Assembly (NCBI RefSeq): GCF_016808335.1
Contig: NC_053146.1
Location: 28,373,495-28,437,494 of the forward strand
From: Panicum virgatum
Lineage: Eukaryota; Streptophyta; Magnoliopsida; Poales; Poaceae
Reading direction: 5' to 3'
DNA length: 64,000 bases
Position numbers and translations under genes: made by a program. Below the pieces are notes generated by a model, which worked only from the letters and a program-made list of their open reading frames with translations, was not told the origin of the DNA and searched no databases. Shown here in pieces: positions 19,788 through 34,418 of this stretch; the first letter of the stretch is position 1, and each line of letters begins with the position of its first letter.

Positions 19788-20864
19788 GTCTTAACCAAGA
19801 AAAGGAAGGTGATCACGAGGCGCGTTATCAAGATACCAGCACCAGCTTCCCCGAGTCCATCAGAGTCCAACACCAACCAGGTAATTCATCTTTCTAAAAC
19901 TTCTTCTTTATTGCATACGCACATACTCTGGTTGACTGTAATTCTATTTTCAGGACGCAACTGAAGACATCCTTGAAAATGACACTTCAAATGCTCTGAC
20001 AGATGTACATGATGAACAGGCTAACACAGTCGAAGCCCCTGTTGTCACCTCCAATCCAACCGGATCAGCTACACCAGAGCCGATCATCACTTCCTGTTCA
20101 GAACAGGTAACATCACAAGAACCAATTCTGAACCAACCGATAGCTTCATAAATGCATCTTGCTATTAACTTCAGATATGTCCACAGGGCTTTGACATTTC
20201 AAGTTTGCTTTCCTTTGACCCGATATCAATGGGTCTGACTGCCCCTAGAGCAAAAACACCACCTTTGCAGCAATCGGCTAATTTGGTACATCAGCTTCAT
20301 CTCATCAAGGATCTACTATCTGCTCCACTCACTGCTCTAGTCGGTGATTCCAGCGAGATAAAGAACATTTTCGAGCAAATAGAATCCCAACTCCCAGAGC
20401 CATTGCAAATCAAGCTTTGGCCAGCCAGCAATCTTCCATTCTTCCGGGTAGAAGTGAATAAAGCACAATAAAGAATAGAAGCACGTTGCTCTCAAGCTTC
20501 TCTGAAAACTGACATTGCTCAAAAGTGCATGGCCCTCAACCAGAAGAAGGCAACTCTAGATATCAAAGCTGACGTGTCTGCCAACATGAACCGACTCGAC
20601 CTCCTGAAGAAAGAACTAGTGGAGCTCGAAGAAAAGGTCCGCACCACCAAGAAACTCATCCAGGCCGAGGAAACTTCCATTGCAAACTCCAAACAAGAAA
20701 CCCGGGAAATAACCGACCAAATACAAGCAGAGTTTGCAGAGATAAGCACCTTGAGTCGGCAGATAGTAACAGGCGATGACAAGGATGACGAAGCAATCAT
20801 AGCACGAGTAGACGCCGCCCGCACAAAAGCCATCCACGCCATAGAAGAATTCCTGAACCAATAG
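19788..20864 (+). pseudogene. Antisense ORF of Tat-lineage element, with two candidate introns
   Basis: Encoded opposite to TAT-1 pol, in the place where Tat-lineage elements such as Grande carry an extra antisense gene. Three open exons in phase 0: 19788-19880 (basic then Pro/Ser-rich), intron 19881-19953 (GTAATT...TTTTCAG), exon 19954-20106 (Asp/Glu/Thr-rich), intron 20107-20174 (GTAACA...AACTTCAG), exon 20175-20864. The last exon has one in-frame TAA at 20469-20471; after it comes a long heptad-like coiled coil (about 20529-20800, LDLLKKELVELEEKV and similar) and stop TAG at 20862. The 5' end is missing at the junction with ATH-D. In plants such ORFs can begin with a plant mobile domain; none is visible here. 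Function unknown; the splice sites are predicted by eye. Confidence 0.6.
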
Positions 20865-20983
20865 ATAGGCTCCAGAAACAATTAGTACTGCCTGTTAATC
20901 CTTGAAACTTGTAACTATTTAAAACATCTTAAGTCGATGGTCGCACATCGGCTGTCTCACTTATATTATCTCTTTTTTTTACT

Positions 20984-21168
20984 GGCCAACTCAACGTGTT
21001 GGCCTTTAGTTTTTTTTACCGGCCAACTCAACGTGTTGGCCTTTCTATTTATTTTTTTATATTTACTGACCAACTCAACGTGTTGGCCTTTTGTTTTTTT
21101 TACCGGCCAACTCAATGTGTTGGCCTTTCATCATCATTTTTTTTACCGGCCAACTCAACGTGTTGGCC
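20984..21168. repeat. Five tandem palindromic units between convergent ORFs
   Basis: GGCCAACTCAACGTGTTGGCC occurs at 20984-21004, 21021-21041, 21068-21088 (one change), 21105-21125 (one change) and 21148-21168, spaced by 37, 47, 37 and 43 bp with T-runs between. Each unit is a perfect 7-bp stem GGCCAAC/GTTGGCC with a 7-base loop. The array sits between the 3' ends of the antisense ORF (plus) and pol (minus), the position of a two-way termination or 3'-processing region. Confidence 0.8.
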
Positions 21169-21182
21169 CTTTCTTTACAGCC

Positions 21183-21254
21183 AGATGGGTCTCATCGGCT
21201 CTTGTTACTCGCTTTCAGTTAGATGGGTCTCATCGGCTCTTGTTACTCGCTTTC
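21183..21254. repeat. 38-bp-period tandem duplication
   Basis: AGATGGGTCTCATCGGCTCT and the following 14 bases occur at 21183 and again at 21221. The second copy runs into the 3' end of the integrase frame. Confidence 0.85.
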
Positions 21255-22565
21255 CCACATGCTCGGGAAATACTTCTTGAGGTGTTGACCATTGACAGCA
21301 ACAGGAAACTTGACACCGTCCAGGTCCTCAAGCATGTATGCATTCCCAGACAAAACCTGATCAACCTTGTACGGCCCGTGCCAAGTTGGAGACCACTTGC
21401 CATAATTTTTCTCTTTAGTTCCCAATGGCAATACTGCCTCCGAAACCAAATCTCCAACCTGGAAATTCTTTGGCTTGACCCTCTTGTTGTACGCATGAGC
21501 AACTTTAGCCTTATTTTCCTTGATCTTCTCCAGCGACCAAAGCCTTAGCTCTGTCAGATCCTCCACATTATCGTTCATCAAGGCTGCATACTGTTCAGTA
21601 GAAAGATCATTCTGAAACTCAACACGCCTTGATCCGGCCGTGATTTCCCATGGTAACACAGCATCTTGGCCGTAGACTAAATGGTACGGCGATGTCTTTG
21701 GTGGACCCATGACATGAAATACGATACGCCCACAAAGCTTCTGACAACACCTCATGCCAGCGCCTAGGATATTCATCGATCTTTCTCTTTATGAGCTTGA
21801 TGAGGCTCTGGTTGGATGCTTTAGCCTGTCCATTAGCTTGGGCATAATATGGAGATGATCTGATCAGCTTAATCCCCATGTCATCGGCAAACTTCCTGAA
21901 TTCCTCTGATATAAAGACCGATCCTCCATCGGTCGTAATGGTCTGAGGGATCCCAAATCTGTGAATGATGTGCTATTTGACAAAGCTGATCACATCTCTT
22001 GACGCTACTGATCTCATGGGCACTGCTTCTACCCACTTTGTGAAATAATCTATAGCAGCTAAGACCCATTGGTGACCCTTGCTAGACGACGGGTTGATCT
22101 GACCAATCATGTCCATGGCCCAACCTCTGAATGGCCATGGTTTGATGATAGGATTCATTACTGATGCTGGCACTATTTGAATTTTGCCAAACCTCTAACA
22201 TGCCTGACATCCTTTGTAATATTTGAAGCAATCTTCAAGCATAGTGGGCCAGTAATAACCCGATCGCCTAATCAACCACTTCATCTTATGAGCCGATTGA
22301 TGAGTACCGAAGCTCCTTCATGAATCTCATGCAAGAGCCGATTTGACTCTGAAGGTCCCAGACATTTAAGCAGTAGTCCTTCCAAGGTCCTGTAGAACAT
22401 GTCATCCCCTATCAGAACATACTTCATGGCCTTGAGTCTTATCCTTCTGGGTGCCCCCCGAGCCGAATCCTTCAAGTAATTGAAGATATCGGCTCTCCAG
22501 TCTCCGGGTTCTAGAAACTGAACCTCTACACCGACTCCATCGGCTGTTTCCTTGTACCCAGAAGC
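21243..22565 (-). pseudogene. TAT-1 integrase
   Basis: Would insert element cDNA into the genome. Reading from high to low coordinates: the end of the RNase H linker, the zinc-binding region (HEIHEG...THQSAH, then CFKYYKGCQAC), a frameshift near 22300, a stop just after CQAC near 22197, the catalytic core with DYFTKWVEA (first Asp) and TTDGGSVF (second Asp), another stop after SFVK near 21973, then GQAKASNQ where the catalytic Glu is expected but Lys is read. The C-terminal part (21243-21776) has the LPLGTKEKNYGKWSPTWHGP block. The Glu-to-Lys change would by itself abolish catalysis. TKWVEA is typical of the Tat/Athila branch. Confidence 0.85.
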
Positions 22566-24766
22566 CATCTGTGCTAAATCATTAGCTTCATTGTTCAGAG
22601 TTTTTCGTATCCAGTGGAAATTTATGTACCTGAATCATGACATCAACTCACGGCACTGCATCCATATCGGAAAAAGAGCCTCGCTCTCACATCTATATTC
22701 CTCCGTGAGCTGAGAAATCACCAGCTTCGAATCTCCAAATATTTCCACCGCTTCTGCACCAGCTTCGAGGAGTAGTTCCATCCCTTTGTGAACGGCTTCA
22801 TATTCCACCAAATTATTGGTGCATGGGGCAGTCATTCTGATGGAAAAAAGAGTAAGTCACCCCTCGAGGTGACACCAACAGAATTCCCACACCGCATCCA
22901 TCATCACAAGCCGATCCATCAAAAAACATAGCCCAAGCACAAATAAATAGTGCAGTAATATCAGTGCTGATCCTGTCTGCAACAAGATCCGCCAGTGCCT
23001 GTCCTTTGACTGCTTTCGCAGGCTGGTATCGAATATCGAACTCCGACAATGCAAACATCCATTTTCCAAGCCGGCCTTTCAGGACAGGAGCCGACAGCAT
23101 ATGCTTTATGACATCCGATTTGCATATGACAATTGTTTCCACCGAGAGCAAAATATGACGAAGATTTGTACACGTAAAGAATAAGCAAAGGCAAACCTTC
23201 TCGATTTCAGGGTACCTGGTCTCGCCGTCTAACATGTGCCTGCTGAGGTAGAAAACCACCCTCTCCTGGCCGTCGTGCTTCTGGATTAACACCGAAGCAA
23301 TGGAAGTGTCACCCACGAATAGGTACACATAGAACGGCCTATCTTGCTGAGGAGGAACCAACACCGGAGGCTTTGATAAATATTCTTTAATTTCATCGAA
23401 AGCTTGCTGCTGTTCTGCCCCCCAGCGAAACTCATCATCATATTTGATCTTCACTAAACCCATGAACGGTTCGATGCGCTCAGACAGATTAGAAATAAAT
23501 CGTCTAACAAAGTTAATTTTACCGATGAGCTTCTGCAACTCTTTCTTTGTGGTAGGTGGCTTCATCGTCTTCACAGCTTCTTGACTCTTCAGGCCGATCT
23601 CGATTCCCCGTTCATGCACCAGGAATCCCAAAAATTGACCAGCCGATATGCCAAAAGCACACTTCTTCGGGTTCATTTTGAGCCCAAACCTTCGAGTCCG
23701 CTCCAAAACTTGACGCAGATCTCTTAGATGCCCCCCAGCTGATTTGGACTTGACCACAACATCATCGATATAAATTTCTACCAGTATAAATTTCTACCAG
23801 TTTGCCGATGAGATCATGAAAAATGTAATTCATGGCATGTTGGTACGTTGCACCGGCATTTTTCAGTCCAAAGGTCATAAACAAATATTCGAACAAGCCG
23901 ACTGCGCCTGGTACTCTGAACGCGGTCTTGTTCACATCTTCCGGGGCCATGAAGATCTGGTTGTAGCTGGCATTACCGTCCATAAAACTCATCATTTTGT
24001 GGCCGGCAGCTGCATTGATCAATGTCTCTGCAACAGGCATCGGGTATTCGTCCTTTGGCGTCGCCCTGTTGAGATCTCTAAAATCGACGCAGACACGCCA
24101 TCGGCCATCCTTCTTTTGCACCGGTACCATGCTGGAGATCCATTCTGCATACCGGCATGGCCTGATGAACCCGGCATCCAACATCTTCTCCACCCCTTTC
24201 TTGACTTCTTCTAGGACTTCGGCCGTCATCTGACGTGCTCGTTGCTGAAACGGCCGAAACCCTTTCTTGAGCGGGAGCCGATGCTCGACGATGCTTCTGT
24301 CTAGATCGGGCATCTCAGTGTAGTCCCATGCAAAACAATCCCGGTACTCTTTGAGCAGTGCAATCATCTCCTTACGCAAGACTGGATCCAACTTCTTGCT
24401 GATAAATGTCGGCCGTGGCTTATACCCAAGACCGATGTCAACCTCTTCCAAATCATCAGCTGACATGAACCCGTATCCTAGCTTGCCGTCATCTGAAAAA
24501 CCAGCTGCGAACGCAGGTGAGTCCTCGTTATCCTCAAGATCAGCGGCAAACACAGGGAGATGACAAGAAAATTTATTTGGCCAACCGCATGGGCTGGCCG
24601 TTTCTATACTCCCATCATCATTCAAAACCAAATAGTCAATGAGTGGCCAACTGCTGGAGCAGGCCATCGTATGTACATGATGTAACAATTCCGACCCCAA
24701 ACAGGATTTTTCTATTTTTTGGGGCCGATCGCTGGGACCGGCCTCTCTATCTCTATTACACCCCAT
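22566..24766 (-). pseudogene. TAT-1 reverse transcriptase, RNase H and second (archaeal-type) RNase H
   Basis: The RT palm begins around 24320 (PLKKGFRPFQQRARQM), with VCVDFRDLNRATPKDEYPMP and FMTFGLKNAGATYQ. The catalytic motif IYIDD is encoded at about 23761-23775 but a 16-bp tandem duplication (23769-23784/23785-23800) immediately before it shifts the frame. Thumb and first RNase H follow in 22813-23757 (FYLSRHMLDGETRYPEIEK, ALADLVADR). A second RNase H starts at MFFDGSACDDGCGVGILLVS (about 22935), breaks at an extra T in a T-run near 22845, and resumes with TNNLVEYEAVHKGMELLLEA and IFGDSKLVISQ. Two RNase H domains in tandem are a Tat-lineage hallmark. Both frameshifts make this copy inactive. 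Confidence 0.85.
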
Positions 24767-24897
24767 AGCATGCCAGGATGCGTTTACTCTGTGAGGCCAG
24801 TGGATAAGACCAGCCTCAGTCTGTTTTTTGTCGCTTCGATCTGATCACAATCTTTCAGGGCGATCCCTGAGATCGGCTCTTGTCCTTCTGCGTCCTA

Positions 24898-25044
24898 GGC
24901 ATTCATATCTGCAAGCGAGACTTCACTGGAGTCCTCCGCAGGGACCACTTCCACTTCATCGCCATCCCATTGGACGAGATACTGATGCATTGTGTAAGGG
25001 ATACAATAGTTGGCGTGAATCCAATCCCTCCCAAGCAGTACCGT
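24898..25044 (-). pseudogene. TAT-1 protease C-terminal piece
   Basis: Reads LLGRDWIHANYCIPYTMHQ and an acidic tail, ending at a stop near 24896. It continues the protease frame that breaks off at 28452 on the far side of the solo LTR. The five bases ACCGT next to the insertion (25040-25044) are duplicated at 28452-28456. Confidence 0.8.
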
Positions 25045-28000
25045 TGTAACACCCGGTTTATAAAAGGACATAAACCGAGCAATCATATACGTGCCAGGAT
25101 CAAGTCACATGTATATACAATAGAATGAATAGTATATCACAGCACATATCACGTAAAAGATATAATAAAGTGAATACGAATGTTATTTATTACATTAATG
25201 ACAAAAATGTCTGATACAGCGGGAGCGAAGTACAAATACGATAAAACTCTCCGAAGCTGAGCAGGGCGCCACAGGGACGTCGACTGGGAGACAAAATGCC
25301 TAGAAGTCCTCGTAGTCCTGGTAGCGCTGAACGAACTCCCTCGTGTCGGCAGGAACTGAGCAGCAGTAGCGTATCCAAGAGGAAAAAGTATAGAAGAGGC
25401 AAGAGTGAGTACACAACTTGTACTCAACAAGTATAACACAAACTATGAGGCTCTAAGTTTGGCTGACTCAACTGCATAAGCTTTTAAGTGTTGACAAAGT
25501 TTTATTAAGACTAATTACTACAAGTTGATGAATTACCATTAACCCAGTTACATAGTAATTAGTCAAATTTAATCATGATACTACTGAGAACCAAACCGAA
25601 CCAAGCCACCCGGGGAAACCTGCCTCGTCAGAGGAAGATAACCCCACTAATCAAAAGGAGGATCTGGGCTACTCATGACCGTGAGCACGGCTAGTATACC
25701 AGTTTTACACTCTGCAGAGGTTGCACATCTTTACCCACAAGTCGTGAGCTACGCCAATTGTTCATCACACTTCCTTAGGTGAGATGACTAGCAAACTCAC
25801 TACAAGGCCTTTACAAAGAATCTCGTTGGTAGGGAGTAACCGCGAGGGTGGATCGGCGACTATGGAGCAGGTCTAGTGGGCGTCAAGACACGAAGCACAG
25901 ACGAGGCCACTCAGCACGAAGGCCATAGAAGCTTACCGCCCCTGCCCAGTAGGTAAGTTACTCCAAACCAAAAAGACCTAATTATTACGCCAAGACCGTC
26001 CCATTCTAGTCTTGTGGTAGCGCTGTTGTCCCAGGTTGTCGCTCTATGAACCGGTCCTTATGGAGAGTGGCCAACCAAGCACTAAGCACCGTGCTGGCCC
26101 CCTAATCCAAGTTTCTAACAAAACATATTTTAACGAGACGTGAGCCACCCAAGCACGAAGCACAGAGGGCCACTCCCAGAATTAAGTTGCATATACCATT
26201 AATCAAATTAATTAAAAAGGACCATTATGTGTTATAGCGCGGCACCTATCACAACTAACCAAAATGCAACCCAAGGATATATATAAAGGATATAAAGTGG
26301 CTAGGAAATCCTTATAGGCATACAGTATTAAAATGCAGTATGAAATTGTATTTAAAAGTGATAGGTTGTTCATGTTACACTTGCCTTCCTCGTACTGCTC
26401 CTGCTGCTGCTCAAAGTGGTCAGAAGACGGCTGCTCCGGGTACTGGTACTGGGGCTCCTCAACTGGATCAGCGTCTACTCATGAACACATGGCCAAAACA
26501 ATGCACAACAATAAGCATACAAGCAAGCACCAACAAAAGCTAAGAAACAGTACATCAATATATAAAAACAGCACACTAAACTAGTCTAAAACTATTCTAC
26601 GCGTTACAATGATCGCGTGGACATAAAGAACGCTTAAAACGGAGTTAAAACGCATAATCTAGGCTAAAAACAAGTTCCAGGGGCTTATCTGCGAGAAAAA
26701 CTAAGTTCCAGGGGGTTTTCTGCAAAAACCGAGGGCCTAAACATAATTAATAGTTAAATCTAAGGGCTAGCGTGCAAAAACACAGGGCCTGGACTGCGGG
26801 TACTATTTCTAAAGAGCTCAGGGGGTTATGTGTTAAAAATAGGCCTAAACTGTAATTAGTTTTGTATACAGATGGATCGCAGGTTAATTTCAAGAAAGCC
26901 GAGGGGCTCTTTAGCAAAACGTGCAAGGCTACCCGGTATCTTTAGATCGGGATCGTCGGATCTCAATCCGATGGCTCAGGGCGGCTCGGTCCCAGTTCTA
27001 ATCTGGGCCGCGTGTCTCGGATCGAACGGTCAGGGAGGTTTGGGCACTCGGGACGCGGCGGAGCCGTCGCCGGAGCTCTGCTCCGCGGCGGAGGGTCGCC
27101 AGGATTAGCGAAACCGGCGTTCCAGGGGCGGATTAGAGCGGGGCTGGGGTATAGGGGCATCTAGGAGGCATGCGCAAGCCACCTGAGGGGTTAACGGGGT
27201 TCGGGGAGGGCCGGAGCGGCGGGTTCGACTTTGGCGGCGGGTCTGTGCGGCGGCGCTCGCCGGCGTGCGGCGTGCAGGCCATTCTGAGGCTCAGATTTGG
27301 CACGAAGAGATCACGCGGGACACGGGTAAACTAATTAGGAACTTGGCGTGAGGCTTCTGCATGGAGAAAAGGGGTACACCACAACGTGGCGGACTGGCGG
27401 CGCTCCGGAGAACCGTCTAGGACGGCACCGCGGGGTATAGCGGCCTACACGCGCCCAAAACTAGCGCATAAGGAAGAGGGGGACACGACGAAGCTCACCA
27501 GGGGCTCGGGATGGACGGTGGTGTGGCGCAGCGGCGGAATTCCGGCGGCGCAGGCGCGGCTCGACGGAGCTTGTGCCCGGGATTCCTTGTGCGCGCGGGG
27601 CTGACGTCGTGGAAGGAGGGCTCGACGAAGGTCCCGGACCCGAGGCGGAGCGGCGGCGTCGGTTCGCAGTGGCGGAGATGCTGTGGAACGGCCGGACCGC
27701 GGCGGCGCAGAGGCTCTGCGAGGCAGAGCTGTGCAGGCGAGGCGAGCTAGGGTTGGTGGCGGCGACTGCAGAATGGGGGAGGAGCCGGGGATCGCGGGCG
27801 CGGTTGGGGAAAGGAATCCCCGGTGGTTTCGCCGGAGATCTCGGCGGGTCGTTCCGCGGGGAAGACGACCCTGCCAGGCGGGCCCGGCTGGTCAGCGAGA
27901 CGGGGAGAGGGTCGCGGGCGAGCGCGCTGTCGCGGCAGCGGGTGCTGACGTGCGGGGCCGCGGCGTCAGCGAGAGGAGAGCGGACTGGCGTGCGGGGCCG

Positions 28001-28451
28001 ATGCGTCTCTGGGCTGAGCGGGACTGGCACTGAGCACAGGGAGAAGCTGGGCCGGGCGCGGGGGAAAGGCTGCTGGGCTGCCGGTTTGAGAACGGGCCGC
28101 GGGGGGGGGGGGGGGGGGGGGGGAGGAGCAGACCGGGCTGGGTAGGCTGTTGGGCTGGGTTTTGGGTTTCCTTCTATTTCTCCTTTTCAATTCTCTATTC
28201 TATTTCTAATTCAAACCACTCAAAATTCTAATTGAATTCAAATTCCAATTTGAATTCAAACCTAGCACTCAAACAAAAATAACAATGCACCAGCATGAAT
28301 GCAACAACAAATTTTTAAACTTAGACAAATTTTAATTGCTGGTGAAACAAAATTAGATTAAATGCAAGGCTAAACATAATAAACCTTAGAAAATTAAATA
28401 AAGCCAATTAAATTTATTATTAAAAGCTGGAATTTAAATTAGGGTGTTACA
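25045..28451 (-). mobile_element. Solo LTR (3407 bp) of the TEK-1 family with TSD ACCGT
   Basis: Bounded by TGTAACACCC at 25045 and GGGTGTTACA at 28442-28451 and flanked by the 5-bp direct repeat ACCGT (25040-25044, 28452-28456). No PBS, PPT or coding domain inside. The low-coordinate ~1.5 kb matches the TEK-1 LTR (2778-4300) with scattered differences; the GC-rich part (26900-28150) is diverged. Orientation is taken as minus from this match. It is the product of recombination between the two LTRs of an element that had inserted in the TAT-1 protease. GC-rich open frames at 27460-28190 overlap on both strands and are not credible genes. Confidence 0.9.
28101..28123. repeat. Homopolymer of 23 G
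   Basis: An uninterrupted G run inside the GC-rich part of the solo LTR. Length may be unreliable from sequencing. Confidence 0.9.
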
Positions 28452-29242
28452 ACCGTGTATGTACTCTTGCTGTTGACGATGAAGAACGAAGTTGGGATCA
28501 TCTTGCGACCCACTGTCAGCTCCACATTAAGAACCCCCATTGCCTCTGATGGTTGTCCGTTGAAGTCATTGAGAATCACATTGGTCTTGATTAGGTCGGC
28601 AGAAGAACGCTCCAACCGGCGCAGCACTGAATATGGCATCAGGTTGACTGCAGCACCGGTGTCAACCAACATCCTATTAACGGGTTTACCGTTGATGAAG
28701 CCCTTGAGATACAGCCCCTTCAAATGTTTGTAGCTTTTTTCCTTTGGCTTCTCAAAGATGATCGGCTGGGGGCCAAGATCCAACTGTGCAATAGGCAAAT
28801 CCTCCGGCTGGGGTGCCCGGAACTCTAATGGGAGCACGAACACCATGTTCACATCAGCCGATGGCTTCTCATCGGCTTTTGTTTGCTTGGGGCGCCACTC
28901 TTTTCTTGGAGGGCGCCTTTCCACCCTCCTCGGGTGTTTGACTTGTTCCGCGAGATCCGGACGTGCCTTCCTCAGCACGTCAAGGTACTTTGCTTTTGCT
29001 TCTTCTAGATTGTGCAAGCGCTGCACTCTGCGCTTCTGTGAGCGATTAAGCCCGTCAGGACACCACCTTGGGCGATGGTACCTATCTTCTTCTTCTGGCT
29101 CGGAATCACCCTTGGTCGGCCGCTCAACATGATCATCGTGACGCACTTTGGGACCCAAGCACCGGAACACCAAAGTATTGCCTGACTGGCGTGTCTGAGG
29201 CCTGCACTCCAGACAATCATCTATAGTGGGAAATCGGCTCAT
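28452..29242 (-). pseudogene. TAT-1 gag-protease linker and protease N-terminal part
   Basis: From ATG 29242 a basic linker (NRSQKRRVQRLHNLEEAKAK) leads to the protease: MLVDTGAAVNLMPYSVLRRL carries the catalytic DTGA at about 28650-28660, and the flap region follows to STYTV, where the solo LTR is inserted. Upstream the same reading continues from gag with some stops. The remaining protease residues are at 24898-25044. The protease would cut the Gag-Pol polyprotein; here it is split by 3.4 kb. Confidence 0.8.
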
Positions 29243-29374
29243 GCTGGAATTCCAACAGTACCTGAAGAACAGGCAATGCCAGTGGTCGCGTACAGCCTGG
29301 CGCCTTCCCAGCGTCCTGCCTGTGCGGTACTCGTACTCCTCTTCTTCCGATTGATATCGGCGACGCAGCTTGTG

Positions 29375-32592
<3,218 letters not shown>

Positions 32593-34418
32593 GTAAAGAA
32601 ATCCTCGACTTTCGTCAGGATGAGAAGGAGACCCTTGGGACAGCCTGGGCTAGATTCTCACAACTCACACATGCCGGCCCAGACTTGTCCATTCCCGACC
32701 ATGTGCTGCTTCAGCACTTCTGGTTGGGGCTGAACAATGACACAGTCCAACAGCTTGATATCACCGTTGGGGGATCTTTCGCCTATAAAACCACTTCCTA
32801 AGGGGTGAAACTCTTGGATCGTATTCTGGAGAACACCTCCTTCACAGAACTCCTCCTAGTAATAAAAATTTCAAGCTAAGAGGAAGTTTCGATAGCCGAG
32901 CCCGTTCACTCCTTAGTAACCCATGACGAATCGCCGGCCGAGCCTTCCCCTGAACCAGAAGACCCGGAGGAGGAAGAAATCCTACCTCCAGAATTCCCGT
33001 TTAATATTGAGAAGGATATATTCTATGACTATGGAAATACCACATTATATCCCTTCCAAAAAAGGCCTCCAGTCCCTTTAGACCCTCCAAGCAGTCTCAA
33101 TAAGGCTTCCCTTAAAGAGAACGTAAAAAGGGTAGCTGCTATCATGAATAGCGAATGGATACAAGAAGGGGAGACATCAATTGAAATAATTCAATTTCAT
33201 GCCCCCTCCTTGACCATTCTATGCTTCGTAAAAGGGGCTGCAGTCACAGCCTTTTATAATCCCACAGTTGGAGTAAACATCATTTCAGCCTCGTTCGCTT
33301 CCGATTACTCGGGCGAAAAGCACGTTACTCCAACCACAAAGTCCCTTAGAATTGGACTGAACTCCATTATAAAAGGGATTGGGATTATGCAAGATGTGCC
33401 AGTCTGGCACATGAAAGCGGAGATCACTCTAGACTTTTATATCTTCGAAGTCCAAGACTTCGACATCTTGATAGGGCATCCCGTAGAAAAACTTTTCCTA
33501 GATGTTTCTACTCTAGGAAGGTTAGACGTGTCTCTTGGGGGAAAAGCCTACTCCTTACCTATCGACCCAGCCAAGATCTCCATGGCTGAATCTATTCCCC
33601 AAGAAGAACCAATTAAGGAAGTGTTGGCAGTCATGCCAGAAGATGACTCTAAGCCCTCCTCAGAACGAGATGCTGAACTCTTCATCCAAGAAGACGACGA
33701 CTTAGAGGAAAAACTCGAACTGCCCATTCATGAGAAGCCGACACAACCTCCAATAGAACTGAAAGTTCTTCCCGACGGTCTCCGCTATGCTTTCCTCAGT
33801 GGTGACACAAAAACTCCAGTCATCAATAGTAGTCACCTTTCCGATGAGGAGGCGGCTAAACTCTTAGCTGTATTAGAAAAGCATAGATCCGTCTTTGGCT
33901 ATTCACTCGAGGACCTAAAAGGGATCAATCCTACCCTCTGCACTCATCGTATCCCTATTGACTCTACCTGCACACCTTCTAGAGAGCCTCAGCGTAGGCT
34001 AAACAACACGATGAGAGATGTCGTTAAGAAAGAGGTCCTTAAGCTCTTGCACACCGGGATCATTTATCACGTGCCACATAGCGAGTGGGTAAGCCCGGTA
34101 CAAGTTGTACCAAAGAAGGGAGGTATGATGATCATTCAGAACAGCAAGAACGAACTCATACCTCAAAGACCTGTCACGGGGTGGAGGATGCGCATAGACT
34201 ATCGGAAACTTAACTCGGCCACGAAGAAAGATCACTTTCCGCTGCCCTTCATTAACGAAATGTTAGAGCGGTTGGCCAAGCATTCTTTCTTCTGTTTCCT
34301 TGATGGGTATTCCGGTTATCACCAAATTCCCATCCACCCTGATGATCAAAGTAAGACCACGTTTACTTGCCCATACGGAACCTATGCTTATCGCAGGATG
34401 TCTTTCGGGCTTTGTAAT
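32593..34418 (+). pseudogene. ATH-X: Athila-like Gag, protease and RT fragment
   Basis: One plus-strand frame with two in-frame TAA stops (32799-32801, about 32878). It starts inside gag (ETLGTAWARFSQLTHAGPDL, LDITVGGSF), passes an acidic linker, then a protease-like domain (33200-33570) and reverse transcriptase: REPQRRLNNTMRDVVKKEVL, SEWVSPVQVVPKKGG, GWRMRIDYRKLNSATKKDHF, LDGYSGYHQIPIHPDDQ. RT is cut at RRMSFGLCN by TEK-E1, before the catalytic YxDD motif. In the protease the segment FYNPTVGVNII stands where a D-T/S-G-A motif is expected, so the catalytic aspartate is not seen. It may be the continuation of ATH-D across TAT-1, both being plus-strand Athila-like. Confidence 0.8.

Noticed and set aside
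20984..21168. CRISPR-like array of palindromic repeats
   Set aside because: Eukaryotic context, spacers are T-rich and 16-26 bp and not unique sequence of uniform length.
21243..25044. Functional Tat polymerase gene
   Set aside because: Frameshifts at 23769-23800 and about 22845, several stops, and a catalytic Glu-to-Lys change.
27461..28190. Several 70-190-codon frames in the GC-rich half of the solo LTR
   Set aside because: High GC lowers stop frequency; frames overlap on both strands, with Arg/Pro/Ala-rich, repeat-like composition.
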